A stretch of 64,000 nt of DNA from Hyphomicrobiales bacterium (GCA_930633525.1 CAKNFP010000001.1:1714001-1778000); one strand, 5' to 3'; shown: positions 39,949 through 48,791, numbered from the stretch's first letter. Numbers and translations: made by a program. The notes: generated by a model not told the origin, from the sequence alone.

Positions 39949-41948
39949 TCCGTCACCTCCCGCAAGAGCCGCAGGATTTCGTCCTCCGCCTTCTTCAGGT
40001 CCGCGTCGATGTCGACCAGCTTGCGAGGCGGTGTGAACTGATAGAAGTGGCGGTTGAAGTTGATCTCGTAGCCGACTTTGTCCTTGCTCCGGTCCATCCA
40101 GGCATCCGGCACATGCGGCAGAATCTCACGCGCTAAGTAAGCGCCGATATCCTCTTTCAGCGGGATGTTCTCGAAGTCGCGCAGGTCGGGATCGGCCTCG
40201 AACCCCTTGCCTTCCCTGACCCGCTCGGCATCAGAGTCCTTCTCGGTGAACACGTTGCGGAATAGCTTGACCTCGGGTGCACGCCAGCGAGAATCGCGCT
40301 TCTTCAAAAGCTTCTCGATGCTGCCCCAGACCTTGTTCCAGTCCAGTTCGGGCTCGCGCCCCAGTGCCTGGTCGATTGCCTGAATGTCGTCGAGCAGACG
40401 TGGCGCTGCGTCGAGGAAACGGGCCTTGTCCTCGACCGTCATCCGGTAGCGCAGCCGAAGGGGACGTTCGATAGTTACGCGGGTGTAGCCGAAGTCGTCG
40501 TTGTCGAAGATCTTTGACTTCGCGTTCGGAGCGAACGCGCCATACAGGCGCACGATCTCGCCGATCTGATCGGGTTCGTCCGGCCGGTCGTCGCCCTCAG
40601 GTGCCTTGCCCGCGCCAATCTTGCGACGCTTGTCGCCCTGACTGCGGCCCATCGGCATATGAATGTCGCGCGCATCCACTAGCTGGATAGTGCCCTTGCG
40701 ATACGCGGGCTTGTTGTTGGTGACGATCCAGATGTAGGTGCCGATCCCAGTGTTGTAGAACATCTGTTCCGGTAGGGCGACGATGGCCTCGAGCATGTCG
40801 CGCTCGATGATCCACTTGCGGATGTTGCTTTCGCCGCCGCCAGCCCCCCCGTTGAACAGAGGCGAACCTGAGAAAACGATGGCCGCCCGCGAACCATACT
40901 TCTGCGCCTTGGGATCGACGTCCTCGAACTTCGAGATCATGTGCTGAAGGAAGAGTAACGAGCCGTCGTTCACACGCGGTAGGCCTGCGCTCCATGGGCT
41001 GTCCTGCGGGGCCTTCTCGTGCCGCCGGACGATTTCCTTCTGCTGCCTCTTCCAGTCCACGCCGAAGGGCGGATTGGCGATGAAATAGTCGAAGGTCTGG
41101 CCTTCGAATTTGTCATCGGTGAAGCTGTCGCCGAACTGAACGTTCTCGCCTCCACCGTTGTGGTCGACCTGCTTCATCAGCATGTCGGATGCGGCCGTCG
41201 CGAAGGCGCGCTTGTTGTAGTCCTGGCCGTAGACGTAGAGCTTCGCGTCCTTGTGGTGATCGCGCATGTAGCGTTGCGCTTCGGCGAGCATGCCCCCCGT
41301 GCCGCATGCCGGGTCGAGCATGCGCATCACCGTGCCTGGCTTGCTGAGCACGTCGTCGGCATCAATGAAGAGTAGATCGACCATGAGGTGAATCACCTCA
41401 CGCGGCGTGAAGTGATCGCCCGCTGTTTCGTTGGCTAGTTCGTTGAAGCGTCGGATGAGGTTTTCGAATACGAGGCCCATCTGATCGTTCTTCACCCGGT
41501 CGGGATGAAGGTCGACCTTCAAGAACTCCTTCAGCACTAGATAAAGGATGTTCGCCTCGTTCATCTTCTCGATTTCGTTGGTGAATTCGAAATACTCGAA
41601 GATCCGGCGAACATTTGCCGAGAAGCCGCTGATGTAGGATTGGAGATGCCCCACGAGATCTGAGGTGTCGCCGATCATCGTTTCGAACGTCATTGACGAA
41701 CGGTTGTGGAATCGGTGGCCGGAAGCTTTGTTCAGCATCCTATCAAGGGCATCATCTTCCAACTTCCCGCCTTTGCGTCGCGCAAATTCCGCAAGTACTT
41801 TCTGCTTGGTGTCGGCGAGCACACAATCGAAGCGGCGCAGAACGACAAGTGGCAGCATGACGCGCTCATACTGCGGCGGGCGATAGGGCCCACGCAGGAG
41901 GTCAGCGATCTGCCAAATCAAGTTGGCCAAATCCGAGTGGGTTGCCAT
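39945..41948 (-). CDS. hsdM: Type I DNA N6-adenine methyltransferase subunit HsdM
   Basis: 667 residues. N-terminal HsdM helical domain (MATHSDLANLIWQIADLLRG), then the methylase: NELANETAGDHFTPREVIHL, SAM motif RMLDPACGTGGMLAEAQ near residue 210, catalytic NPPFGVDW near 300, and GSLLFLQHMISKFEDVDPKA. A C-terminal extension of about 180 residues is usual for this subfamily. Intact, but its HsdS partner is truncated and no hsdR gene lies in the window, so restriction is lost and methylation probably also. Confidence 0.95.
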   Translation of the reverse strand: MATHSDLANLIWQIADLLRGPYRPPQYERVMLPLVVLRRFDCVLADTKQKVLAEFARRKGGKLEDDALDRMLNKASGHRFHNRSSMTFETMIGDTSDLVGHLQSYISGFSANVRRIFEYFEFTNEIEKMNEANILYLVLKEFLKVDLHPDRVKNDQMGLVFENLIRRFNELANETAGDHFTPREVIHLMVDLLFIDADDVLSKPGTVMRMLDPACGTGGMLAEAQRYMRDHHKDAKLYVYGQDYNKRAFATAASDMLMKQVDHNGGGENVQFGDSFTDDKFEGQTFDYFIANPPFGVDWKRQQKEIVRRHEKAPQDSPWSAGLPRVNDGSLLFLQHMISKFEDVDPKAQKYGSRAAIVFSGSPLFNGGAGGGESNIRKWIIERDMLEAIVALPEQMFYNTGIGTYIWIVTNNKPAYRKGTIQLVDARDIHMPMGRSQGDKRRKIGAGKAPEGDDRPDEPDQIGEIVRLYGAFAPNAKSKIFDNDDFGYTRVTIERPLRLRYRMTVEDKARFLDAAPRLLDDIQAIDQALGREPELDWNKVWGSIEKLLKKRDSRWRAPEVKLFRNVFTEKDSDAERVREGKGFEADPDLRDFENIPLKEDIGAYLAREILPHVPDAWMDRSKDKVGYEINFNRHFYQFTPPRKLVDIDADLKKAEDEILRLLREVTE

Positions 41949-41994
41949 GTAATTCAGTCTCCTGCCGGTTCGCCCGGCCTGTTATTTTGCTTGA

Positions 41995-42198
41995 TTAGTC
42001 TTCTTGGGATGAAAGTCGGCCGGACGCTGCAGTAGAAGCTTGCTTTTTCGCTTTGGCCGTCAATCGCTCGAATTCTTCAATTGCGAGAACCACGACGACG
42101 GACCGACCATATTTTTCAATGGCAACAGGCTCCGCCCTTGCCATGTCGATCAAGCGCCCAAAGGCGTTTTTTGCGTCACGCGCCGATATGCTCTGCAT
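41995..42198 (-). CDS. Phd/YefM-type antitoxin without visible toxin
   Basis: 67 residues from the ATG at 42198: MQSISARDAKNAFGRLIDMA, REPVAIEKYGRSVVVVLA-like second strand (AEPVAIEKYGRSVVVVLAIE), then EEFERLTAKAKKQAS. This is the Phd DNA-binding fold. It lies 46 bases upstream of hsdM on the same strand with no toxin gene between or before. Phd-like genes next to type I restriction genes may act as their regulators; alternatively the toxin was lost. Confidence 0.8.
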   Translation of the reverse strand: MQSISARDAKNAFGRLIDMARAEPVAIEKYGRSVVVVLAIEEFERLTAKAKKQASTAASGRLSSQED

Positions 42199-42415
42199 GG
42201 AGAGATCCCCTTCCAAATTGGAGCCATTTTAGCCAACATTCTTGGCGATGAACAGGCACTAAATGTGCTGAGCCAGACACTCCTCGTTGAGACATTGGGA
42301 AGCCCCTCGACGGACAGGCAGATCACGGAGAATGGGGCTTTTTGCCTGCGCGTGGCACCCCTTCGGCCTTTATAGCTGTCAGAAAACAGCGTATGCTTCT
42401 GACAGGAGAGTGCAC

Positions 42416-43009
42416 ATGCGACGCTTGACCGAACAGATTATTGAGCATGCGAAACAACTGCCGGAGGGCACGCCTGTCGCAGCCAAAAGCTTGCTTTACC
42501 TTGGTACACGCGCTGCGGTGGACCAGGCCCTGTCGCGCCTTGCCGAGCGGGGGCAACTGATCCGAGCCGGACGCGGCGTGTATCTACTGCCCGTTATGAG
42601 CCGGTTCGGCGCTCGAGCGCCGTCCGTAGAGCAGGCGGTCGAGGCACTGGCCGCGCAGCGCGGCGAGGTAATCGTTTCGAGCGGAGCGGTCGCCGCCAAC
42701 AGCCTCGGCCTTACGACGCAGGTGCCGGTCCGCTCCGTCTACCTGACGTCGGGGCGCACCCGGAAGATGAGCCTCGGCAAACAGACCGTCGAGCTTCGCC
42801 ATGCTCCGCGCTGGCAACTCGCCATGGCGCATCGGCCCGCGGGACAGGCGTTGCGAGCGCTGGCCTGGCTCGGACCGGAAAGGGCTGAGACTGCGCTCCA
42901 AACCCTGAAGCGCAAGCTCCCGCCTTCTGAGTTCAGCGAACTTGTAGCGGCGGCACCCCAGCTTCCGAATTGGCTCGCACGCAGTGTAGGTAAGGTCGCG
43001 TATGGCTGA
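42416..43009 (+). CDS. AbiEi-like type IV antitoxin / DUF6088 regulator
   Basis: 197 residues from the ATG at 42416 with an AGGAG nearby upstream. N-terminal winged helix (LTEQIIEHAKQLPEGTPVAA, AAVDQALSRLAERGQLIRAG, RGVYLLP), then an AbiEi-type domain (SVEQAVEALAAQRGEVIVSS, VRSVYLTSGRTRKMSLGKQT). Antitoxins of this kind repress their own operon and counter AbiEii nucleotidyltransferase toxins. Its stop overlaps an ATG (ATGGCTGA) that opens only a stub of such a toxin, so the antitoxin is now an orphan. Confidence 0.82.
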   Translation: MRRLTEQIIEHAKQLPEGTPVAAKSLLYLGTRAAVDQALSRLAERGQLIRAGRGVYLLPVMSRFGARAPSVEQAVEALAAQRGEVIVSSGAVAANSLGLTTQVPVRSVYLTSGRTRKMSLGKQTVELRHAPRWQLAMAHRPAGQALRALAWLGPERAETALQTLKRKLPPSEFSELVAAAPQLPNWLARSVGKVAYG

Positions 43010-43070
43010 CGTCCTGCGGCTCCTTCCAGCCGAAGATCCGGCGGTAGTCATTAGGGGGGCAAAGCGCCCT
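43002..43070 (+). pseudogene. Stub of an AbiEii-type nucleotidyltransferase toxin
   Basis: From the ATG at 43002 the frame reads MADVLRLLPAEDPAVVIRG, matching the start of AbiEii/AbiGii toxins (MAD-LRL---DR), then turns into unrelated sequence and stops at 43224. Nucleotidyltransferase motifs (GGTSLSK-type and DxD) are absent, so the body of the gene has been deleted. Confidence 0.6.
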
Positions 43071-43200
43071 ACGTCATGGCACTCGTCTTCAATGAGCTTT
43101 GACGACGCGATAAAAGCGCTAGTCAGTTCATTACTCGTGGACTGGGTTTTGCGCATAAGCGCTGGACATCAAAGCAAGATACATAAGCAGGGGGCTCGAT

Positions 43201-45294
43201 ATGGAACTGATCAAATTCAAGGTTGAAAACTTCAGGTCCGTTGAAGACAGCGGATGGATCAGTGTCGAGCGTATCGGCGCCTTCATCGGCGTGAACGAAT
43301 CCGGCAAGACCAATTTATTAACGCCACTTTGGAAGCTTAATCCAGCCCAAGAGGGAGAGATTCAGCCAACGTCAGATTATCCAAAAAAGCTATTTGGAAC
43401 AATCCGCGCCAAACCCGCGAATTACTGGTTTATCACGGCGATCTTCAGGACCGGCGGTCTCGCCGACAATCTTACTGATGTCACAGGCAGGAAGAGAGAA
43501 GAGCTTGAAACGGTCCAAGTCTGGCGGAATTTCGCCGGCAACTACTACGTAAGCTTCCCAGGCTGCAAAACGCTGGACACCGTTGCGGCTACCGAGATCG
43601 AAAGTATGCTGAAGGCCACTTTGGAGGCAATCGAGACAATCGCCGCGCTCGCCAAGGAAGACGCAATACGGGCTAAGATGCTCGCCCTGTTGAACACCGA
43701 AGTTGGACAGCTGGGTGCGGCCTCCCTAAAGGCGCCGGCTCTCAAGGCGCTTATCGACCGGCTCGCCGCAGCCCAACCCGAGGAACCAGCAAAGACGAGC
43801 GTAATTTCACCGCGCTTCGCTCAGCTCATTGAAACGCTTCAGGAGCACCACAACCTCATGTCCGCACCCGCACCGGGATCGAAGGGGCACGGACTTGAAG
43901 AGGTTTTAGAAGCGCTACCCAAGTTTGTTTACTACTCGAACTACGGCAATCTCGATTCAGAGATTTATCTGCCGCACGTCGTTCAAAATCTCAAACGCGA
44001 AGACCTCGGCAGCAAAGAAGCCGCCAAGGCTCGGACACTTCGTGTGTTATTCAAGTTCGTAGGACTGTCGCCAGAAGAGATACTGGAGTTGGGTAGGGAC
44101 TTTAAGGATCCGGACAATCCGAACCGGGAGCCGACTCCGTCTGAAGCGGCAGCAATCGGCGAGAAAAAGCGCGAACGTTCTATTTTGCTTCAGTCCGCGA
44201 GCGCGCTCCTGACGAAGCGATTCCGCGAGTGGTGGAAGCAGGGCGATTACCGTTTCCGCTTTGAGGCGGACGGTAACCATTTCCGCATTTGGGTCGCCGA
44301 TGAGCGGCGCCCGGAGGAGATAGAGCTGGAGAGCCGCAGCACGGGCCTGCAGTGGTTCCTAAGCTTTTATCTCGTCTTCCTCGTGGAAAGCGAAGAAGCC
44401 CATCGCAATTCGGTTTTGCTGCTGGACGAGCCCGGCCTGTCGCTTCATCCTCTCGCACAGCGCGACTTATCGGAGTTCTTCGAAGGGCTGACCGAAACGA
44501 ACCAGATTCTCTACACGACGCATTCACCATTCTTGGTTGATGCGGACCACCTTGACCGCGCGCGGAAGGTCTATGTCGCACCCGATGGCACAACAAAGGC
44601 GACTGAAAATCTGCGCGAGGGCGCTGAAGGGCCGGGCCAGGCCGGCGCTTCGTATGCCGTCCATTCGGCGCTTAACCTCACGGTGGCAGAGAGCTTGCTG
44701 CTCGGATGCCAACCGACGCTTGTCGAGGGTGCCTCCGACCAGCACTACCTAACGGCAATCAAAACGCTGCTCATTCGTTCGGGGAAAATCACACCGAAGC
44801 GCGAGTTGGTCTTCCCTCCGTCCGGCGGCGCTAAGACAGCCCGGATGGTTGCCAGCATTCTGACCGGCCGCGACGAAGCGCTGCCGCTTGTCCTTCTCGA
44901 TAGCGATAATGCCGGCCGCAAGATGGCGAATGAACTCAAAAGCTCACTCTATCAAGATGGTCAAGACCGAGTGCTGGAGGTGCAAACTTTCGTCGGTTTC
45001 GGCGAGGCGGAGATTGAAGACCTGATACCGCCCGCCTTTTTGGCTGACATTGTCGACCGTTGGCAAAGAATGTCCGACCCGGAAGACGAATTTTCACTGG
45101 CGCTGCAAGCAGGCAAGCCGATTGTTCCACAGATCGAGGCGTGGGCCGCTAAACATGGACTCACGTTGGAGAAAGGCTGGAAAGTTGAGATCGCGAAGCG
45201 CTTTAAGCAGCTCGCCTTGACCCGTGGTATCGAAGCGTTCGATGAAGCCGTACTGGCAAAATGGGTGACTCTGTTTGAAAAGTTGGCCAGCTGA
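43201..45294 (+). CDS. OLD-family ATPase-TOPRIM nuclease (solo, class 1-like)
   Basis: 697 residues. ABC-type ATPase split by an insert: FKVENFRSVEDSGW, Walker A FIGVNESGKTNLLTPLWKL near residue 35, signature-like IELESRSTGLQWFLSFYL near 380, Walker B VLLLDEPGLSLHPLAQRD near 405, and switch histidine YTTHSPFLVDADH near 440. After about residue 505 comes a TOPRIM nuclease domain: TLVEGASDQHYL (Glu) and PLVLLDSDNAGRKMANEL (Asp-x-Asp). OLD nucleases act in phage defence; class 2 members pair with a UvrD-like helicase, absent here. All motif residues are present. It is the intact defence gene of this element. Confidence 0.88.
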   Translation: MELIKFKVENFRSVEDSGWISVERIGAFIGVNESGKTNLLTPLWKLNPAQEGEIQPTSDYPKKLFGTIRAKPANYWFITAIFRTGGLADNLTDVTGRKREELETVQVWRNFAGNYYVSFPGCKTLDTVAATEIESMLKATLEAIETIAALAKEDAIRAKMLALLNTEVGQLGAASLKAPALKALIDRLAAAQPEEPAKTSVISPRFAQLIETLQEHHNLMSAPAPGSKGHGLEEVLEALPKFVYYSNYGNLDSEIYLPHVVQNLKREDLGSKEAAKARTLRVLFKFVGLSPEEILELGRDFKDPDNPNREPTPSEAAAIGEKKRERSILLQSASALLTKRFREWWKQGDYRFRFEADGNHFRIWVADERRPEEIELESRSTGLQWFLSFYLVFLVESEEAHRNSVLLLDEPGLSLHPLAQRDLSEFFEGLTETNQILYTTHSPFLVDADHLDRARKVYVAPDGTTKATENLREGAEGPGQAGASYAVHSALNLTVAESLLLGCQPTLVEGASDQHYLTAIKTLLIRSGKITPKRELVFPPSGGAKTARMVASILTGRDEALPLVLLDSDNAGRKMANELKSSLYQDGQDRVLEVQTFVGFGEAEIEDLIPPAFLADIVDRWQRMSDPEDEFSLALQAGKPIVPQIEAWAAKHGLTLEKGWKVEIAKRFKQLALTRGIEAFDEAVLAKWVTLFEKLAS

Positions 45295-45517
45295 TCTTAT
45301 GCAATATCGGTACCGTTGTTCGTCAAGGGGGCTGCGGCTTGTGGAAATGCTACTCCCTCGCATTGATACAAATCCTCGGATTATAGCGGCTTAAAACTGA
45401 GGTTTAGTATCGATTCGGCAGAGACGCGCAGCACGTTCCGGGCTTCTTTAATCTGCAAAGCCAATCCGCCAATCCCGCGATCTGGGATCGAGGTGGGTGT
45501 ATTGATTTTGCCGGTTG

Positions 45518-45529
45518 TGACGGTACTTT
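45518..45529. promoter_or_regulatory. Distal copy of the integrase-linked motif (TGACGGTACTTT)
   Basis: Fourth copy of the 12-base motif, about 11.2 kb from the three at the integrase and 224 bases after the OLD stop. Preceded by CCGGTTG, as the inverted left copy is by CGGTTGACC on its own strand. Marks the likely right end of the element. Confidence 0.65.
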
Positions 45530-45565
45530 ATTGGAGGCAAAAGATTCGAGATTTGAGGTCTATGT

Positions 45566-45597
45566 CCCACCGCAAACCGGTCGATAGATGCCGATAG
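45566..45597. repeat. Right outer end motif of the putative element
   Basis: CCCACCG, nine bases, then CGATAGATGCCGATAG; mirror image of 34106-34126. Lies 36 bases outside the right copy of the 12-base motif, as the left pair is arranged with 62 bases. Confidence 0.55.
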
Positions 45598-45604
45598 TTC
45601 ACAG

Positions 45605-45743
45605 AATTTTTTCTGCGCTAAAATTGCCAAAGAATTTCGTAAAATCAAAAGGATAAGTTTTTGACGGCCTGCGCCTCGGCGCTGGCGGCCAAAGAAAATA
45701 TTTTCTGCAATAAAATCAATCGCTTATTGTAGAAAAAATATTT
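45605..45743. repeat. AT-rich region with related hairpins
   Basis: Three related pieces: AATTTTTTCTGCGCTAAAAT at 45605, and an imperfect palindrome of AAATATTTTCTGCAATAA (45696-45713) with TTATTGTAGAAAAAATATTT (45724-45743). The common core is TTTTCTGC/AC followed by AATAA or CTAAAA. The palindrome ends just where the trbF pseudogene loses its reading frame, so it may be a recombination or insertion scar. Confidence 0.5.
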
Positions 45744-45764
45744 GAATGGGCAATCGTTGAGCCT

Positions 45765-46164
45765 CCTGCGCCGCGATCGGTGGTCCATTCATCGGCGCGA
45801 AGCCAGTTCTGGCGGACGATGATCGGATCGGCCGGGATGGAACGGACCTGCTCGATGAAGCGGCCGAGATGCCAGGCGATCTGCGGATCGGTCGGGCGGT
45901 GGTCGGTGCGACGGTCTGGGCCTGGCCGAGCTTGTCGACCTGCACCACCCAAGGAACGACGGTTCCCTGCACGGACTGCCAGACGAGTGCAGCCGCAAAG
46001 CCACCAGCGAGAACCAGCGAGCCGAAGGCCATCAGCCGCCAGTTCTTCGCCTGCACACGGGCCGAGCCGATCCGGTCGTCCCAGACCTGCGCGGCGCGCT
46101 GATAGGGAGTCTCGGGTTGCGGTGTCTTGCCGTAATGGGCGGCGGGTCTTTTGAAGAGGTTCAT
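45765..46164 (-). pseudogene. trbF: Conjugal transfer protein TrbF, frameshifted and truncated
   Basis: The ATG at 46164 opens MNLFKRPAAHYGKTPQPETP and a membrane segment (MAFGSLVLAGGFAAALVWQS) followed by VVPWVVQVDKLGQAQTVAP. Near 45905 the reading moves to another frame, PTDPQIAWHLGRFIEQVRSI and ADPIIVRQNWLRADEWTTD, then homology ends about 45765. TrbF (VirB8-like, inner-membrane pilus scaffold) normally has about 220-240 residues. It overlaps the trbL stop (TGATG), the native gene order. Confidence 0.85.
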
Positions 46165-47446
46165 CAGCGGTCACTTTCAGAGAGGTTGATGGAAGAACCG
46201 GAGCCGTGGCTGTCGCCGGAACGGATGGCGTGGGCGGCGGCGCTGACGCCGTGGCTGACGGTCTGGTTGCGCTTCATGTGCTTGGCCTAATCCGGAGCGC
46301 TGCCGGTCGCGTCGAAGCCGGTCTTCGCGCCATCGGAGAAGCTGGACTTGAGGCTTTCAGACGAGTGAGCTGCGGCACGGCGCAAGGGAGACGTGGCGGC
46401 CGATCCTGCGGTGCGCGCGACCGCGCCCATGCCGGAGGCGACGCCGGACACGCCGGATTTACCGAGCGAGCCGAGCGAATAGGCCGAAGAGGCCGCGCCC
46501 GCCGCCATCGCACCGCCGCGAGCAGCTGCGGCCCCGCCGGAGAGCAAGGCGGAGCCACCCTTAGCGGCTATCATCGCGCCGCCGACGGCCATTGCCGCGC
46601 CGCCGGCTGCGAGGACGGTGCCGATGGCAGCGCCAGCGCCCAGCTGCGGGTCGCCGGAGACGAGGCCGTTGGCGATGCCGGGGCCGAAGATGCCGAGGGC
46701 CACAAGGGAAGGCGCGGCCAGCACGACGGCCATGCGTCATCGATGCTCGGGGTCTGCCCGCCGAAGCCCTTGGTAAATTCACTGAACAGCGTCGAGCCGA
46801 TGCCGATGATGACGGCCAGCACCAGAACCTTGATGCCCGACGAGATGACGTTGCCGAGCACCTTTTCGGCCATGAAGGCGGTTTTCCCGAAGAGGCCAAA
46901 CGGAATGAGGACAAAGCCGGCGAGCGTCGACAGTTTGAACTCGATCAGGGTGACGAAGAGCTGGATTGCCAGAATGAAGAAGGCGAGGATGACAAGCGCC
47001 CAGGCGAAGAGCAGGCACGCGATCTGGATGAAGTTCTCGAAGAAGGCGACCCAGCCCATCAGGTCGGAAATGGATTCGAGCAACGGGCGAGCGGCATCAA
47101 GGCCGGTCTGGGCGACCTTGCCGGCGCGCATCAGGTCGGCGGCCGAAAAGCCCGTGCCGCTCGCCTTGAGTCCCAATCCCGCGAAGCTGTCGAAGACGAT
47201 CTTCGCAAGGTTGTTCCAGTTGCCGATGAGATAGGCGAAGGCGCCGACGAATAGCGTCTTCTTGACGAGGCGGGCGATGATGTCGTCATCCGCGCCCCAG
47301 GACCAGAACAGCATGGCCAGCGTCACGTCGATGACGATGAGCGTCGTCGCGATGAAGGCTACTTCGCCCGACAACAAGCCGAAGCCGGAGTCGATATAGC
47401 GGGAGAAGACCCCAAGGAAATTGTCGATAACGCCAGCGCCGCCCAT
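46164..47446 (-). pseudogene. trbL: Conjugal transfer protein TrbL, frameshift plus nonsense codon
   Basis: From the ATG at 47446: MGGAGVIDNFLGVFSRYIDS, then several membrane helices (FFENFIQIACLLFAWALVIL, TLAGFVLIPFGLFGKTAFMA) to GGQTPSIDDA. Near 46735 the frame shifts and continues MAVVLAAPSLVALGIFGPG with the Gly/Ala/Ser-rich C-terminal part. At 46287-46289 a TAG interrupts where relatives have Trp (GSAPD, stop, AKHMKRNQTVSHG), and the tail runs to LSESDR. TrbL is the VirB6-like channel of the mating apparatus; this copy is dead. Confidence 0.88.
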
Positions 47447-47503
47447 GATTCATTGCCCCTCGATCTGGAGTGGCGAGGACGGCGCAAGCGCGCCAATGCG
47501 AGT

Positions 47504-47695
47504 CTATTGTGAAGCGGAAGGTGAAAGCGCGATCAGCTTCGCCTCGGACAATGCACCGGAGAGCTGGCCCAGCCAGACCATTCAGAGGAGAAAAGCCTTC
47601 AGTCCTTCATCGGTCGCATACTTGGCTAGAAGGCTGCGCACATCGTCCGTCAGATCGGGATTGGAGAAGCGTTGTACTGCCGCATAGTCGGTCAT
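47504..47695 (-). pseudogene. Fragment of an unidentified large protein with internal stop
   Basis: Leftward from 47695: MTDYAAVQRFSNPDLTDDVR, SLLAKYATDEGLKAFLL, a TGA at 47582-47584, then MVWLGQLSGALSEAKLIALS and a second stop at 47504. The text is protein-like on both sides of the stop and resembles helical-repeat segments of large NTPase-type defence proteins, but I cannot name the family with certainty. Confidence 0.5.
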
Positions 47696-47704
47696 CGAGC
47701 GGCC

Positions 47705-47891
47705 GGATGAGCACGGCGCTGATATTCTGATGCTTGTATTCGATCGAGCCGCGGGGCCGATCGATCACCGCCTACAGCGGGCGGTTATGCTCTGCCTTGC
47801 TGTAAGGCTGTCCGGCGATGTCGTCCGCGAGTATCGCGAAATAATCCGCCACGATCGCGTCGTTCTGCTCGTCGGACCAGTCACCAGCCAT
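47705..47891 (-). pseudogene. N-terminal fragment resembling DUF3883-domain proteins, with nonsense codon
   Basis: From the ATG at 47891: MAGDWSDEQNDAIVADYFAI, LADDIAGQPYSKAEHNRPL, a TAG at 47772-47774 (relatives have Gln or Leu-Gln here), then AVIDRPRGSIEYKHQNISAV, after which the homology ends. This N-terminal block is found in DUF3883-type proteins that occur in defence and plasmid regions. The remainder of the gene is gone. Confidence 0.6.
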
Positions 47892-47933
47892 AGAGGCTCC
47901 TGAGCGGGCCGGTCTCGCAGGAGAAGCCCCGGA

Positions 47934-48358
47934 TCATGCCAGCAACTGCGCCGGGACACCAAGCGCCAGTCCGGCATCGGCCAGCCTCTGGTCGAGCGTA
48001 TGTACCGTGGCGCCATGCTCCGACGCGATGGCGAGATGCAGTGCATCTCCCGCACGCAGCCCAAGCGTATGTTGATCGGCAAACTTTGCCGCCGCCCGGA
48101 ACTGCCCGCCCGTCACGGGCAGCAGGGTGAAACTTTCGGCGACCAGCTTGTTGAACATGGCAAGTGCGGCTGCGCGCTGCTCCAAGCTGATCTGTCCGGT
48201 CCGCAACTTGATTGCCATGGCGGAAGACATCTCGGTGAGGGTCCAGTCGCTGATCAGGAGTTGCGCCGGATCCTGCTCCGCCAGCCAGGCCTGAACACGC
48301 GGCGTCATCGCTTCGTTGGAGAGCGCCGCGACGATCAGCGACGTGTCGAGATACAGCA

Positions 48359-48359
<1 letters not shown>
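47934..48359 (-). CDS. VapC-like PIN-domain toxin
   Basis: 141 residues. PIN ribonuclease fold with the acidic set: [16 protein letters not shown] (first Asp), [15 protein letters not shown] (Glu), [20 protein letters not shown] (Asp), [11 protein letters not shown] (last Asp). Such toxins cut tRNA or rRNA. The start overlaps the antitoxin stop (TGATG). The reading frame is intact, unlike everything around it, so the pair may help retain the surrounding dead DNA. Confidence 0.9.

Positions 48360-48791
<432 letters not shown>

Noticed and set aside
45480..45515. Possible duplicate of the guaA 3' end (GGGATCGAGGTGGG against GGGACGATTGAGTGGG)
   Set aside because: Requires several gaps and mismatches, and falls inside rather than outside the outer end motif, so it is not convincing as attR.
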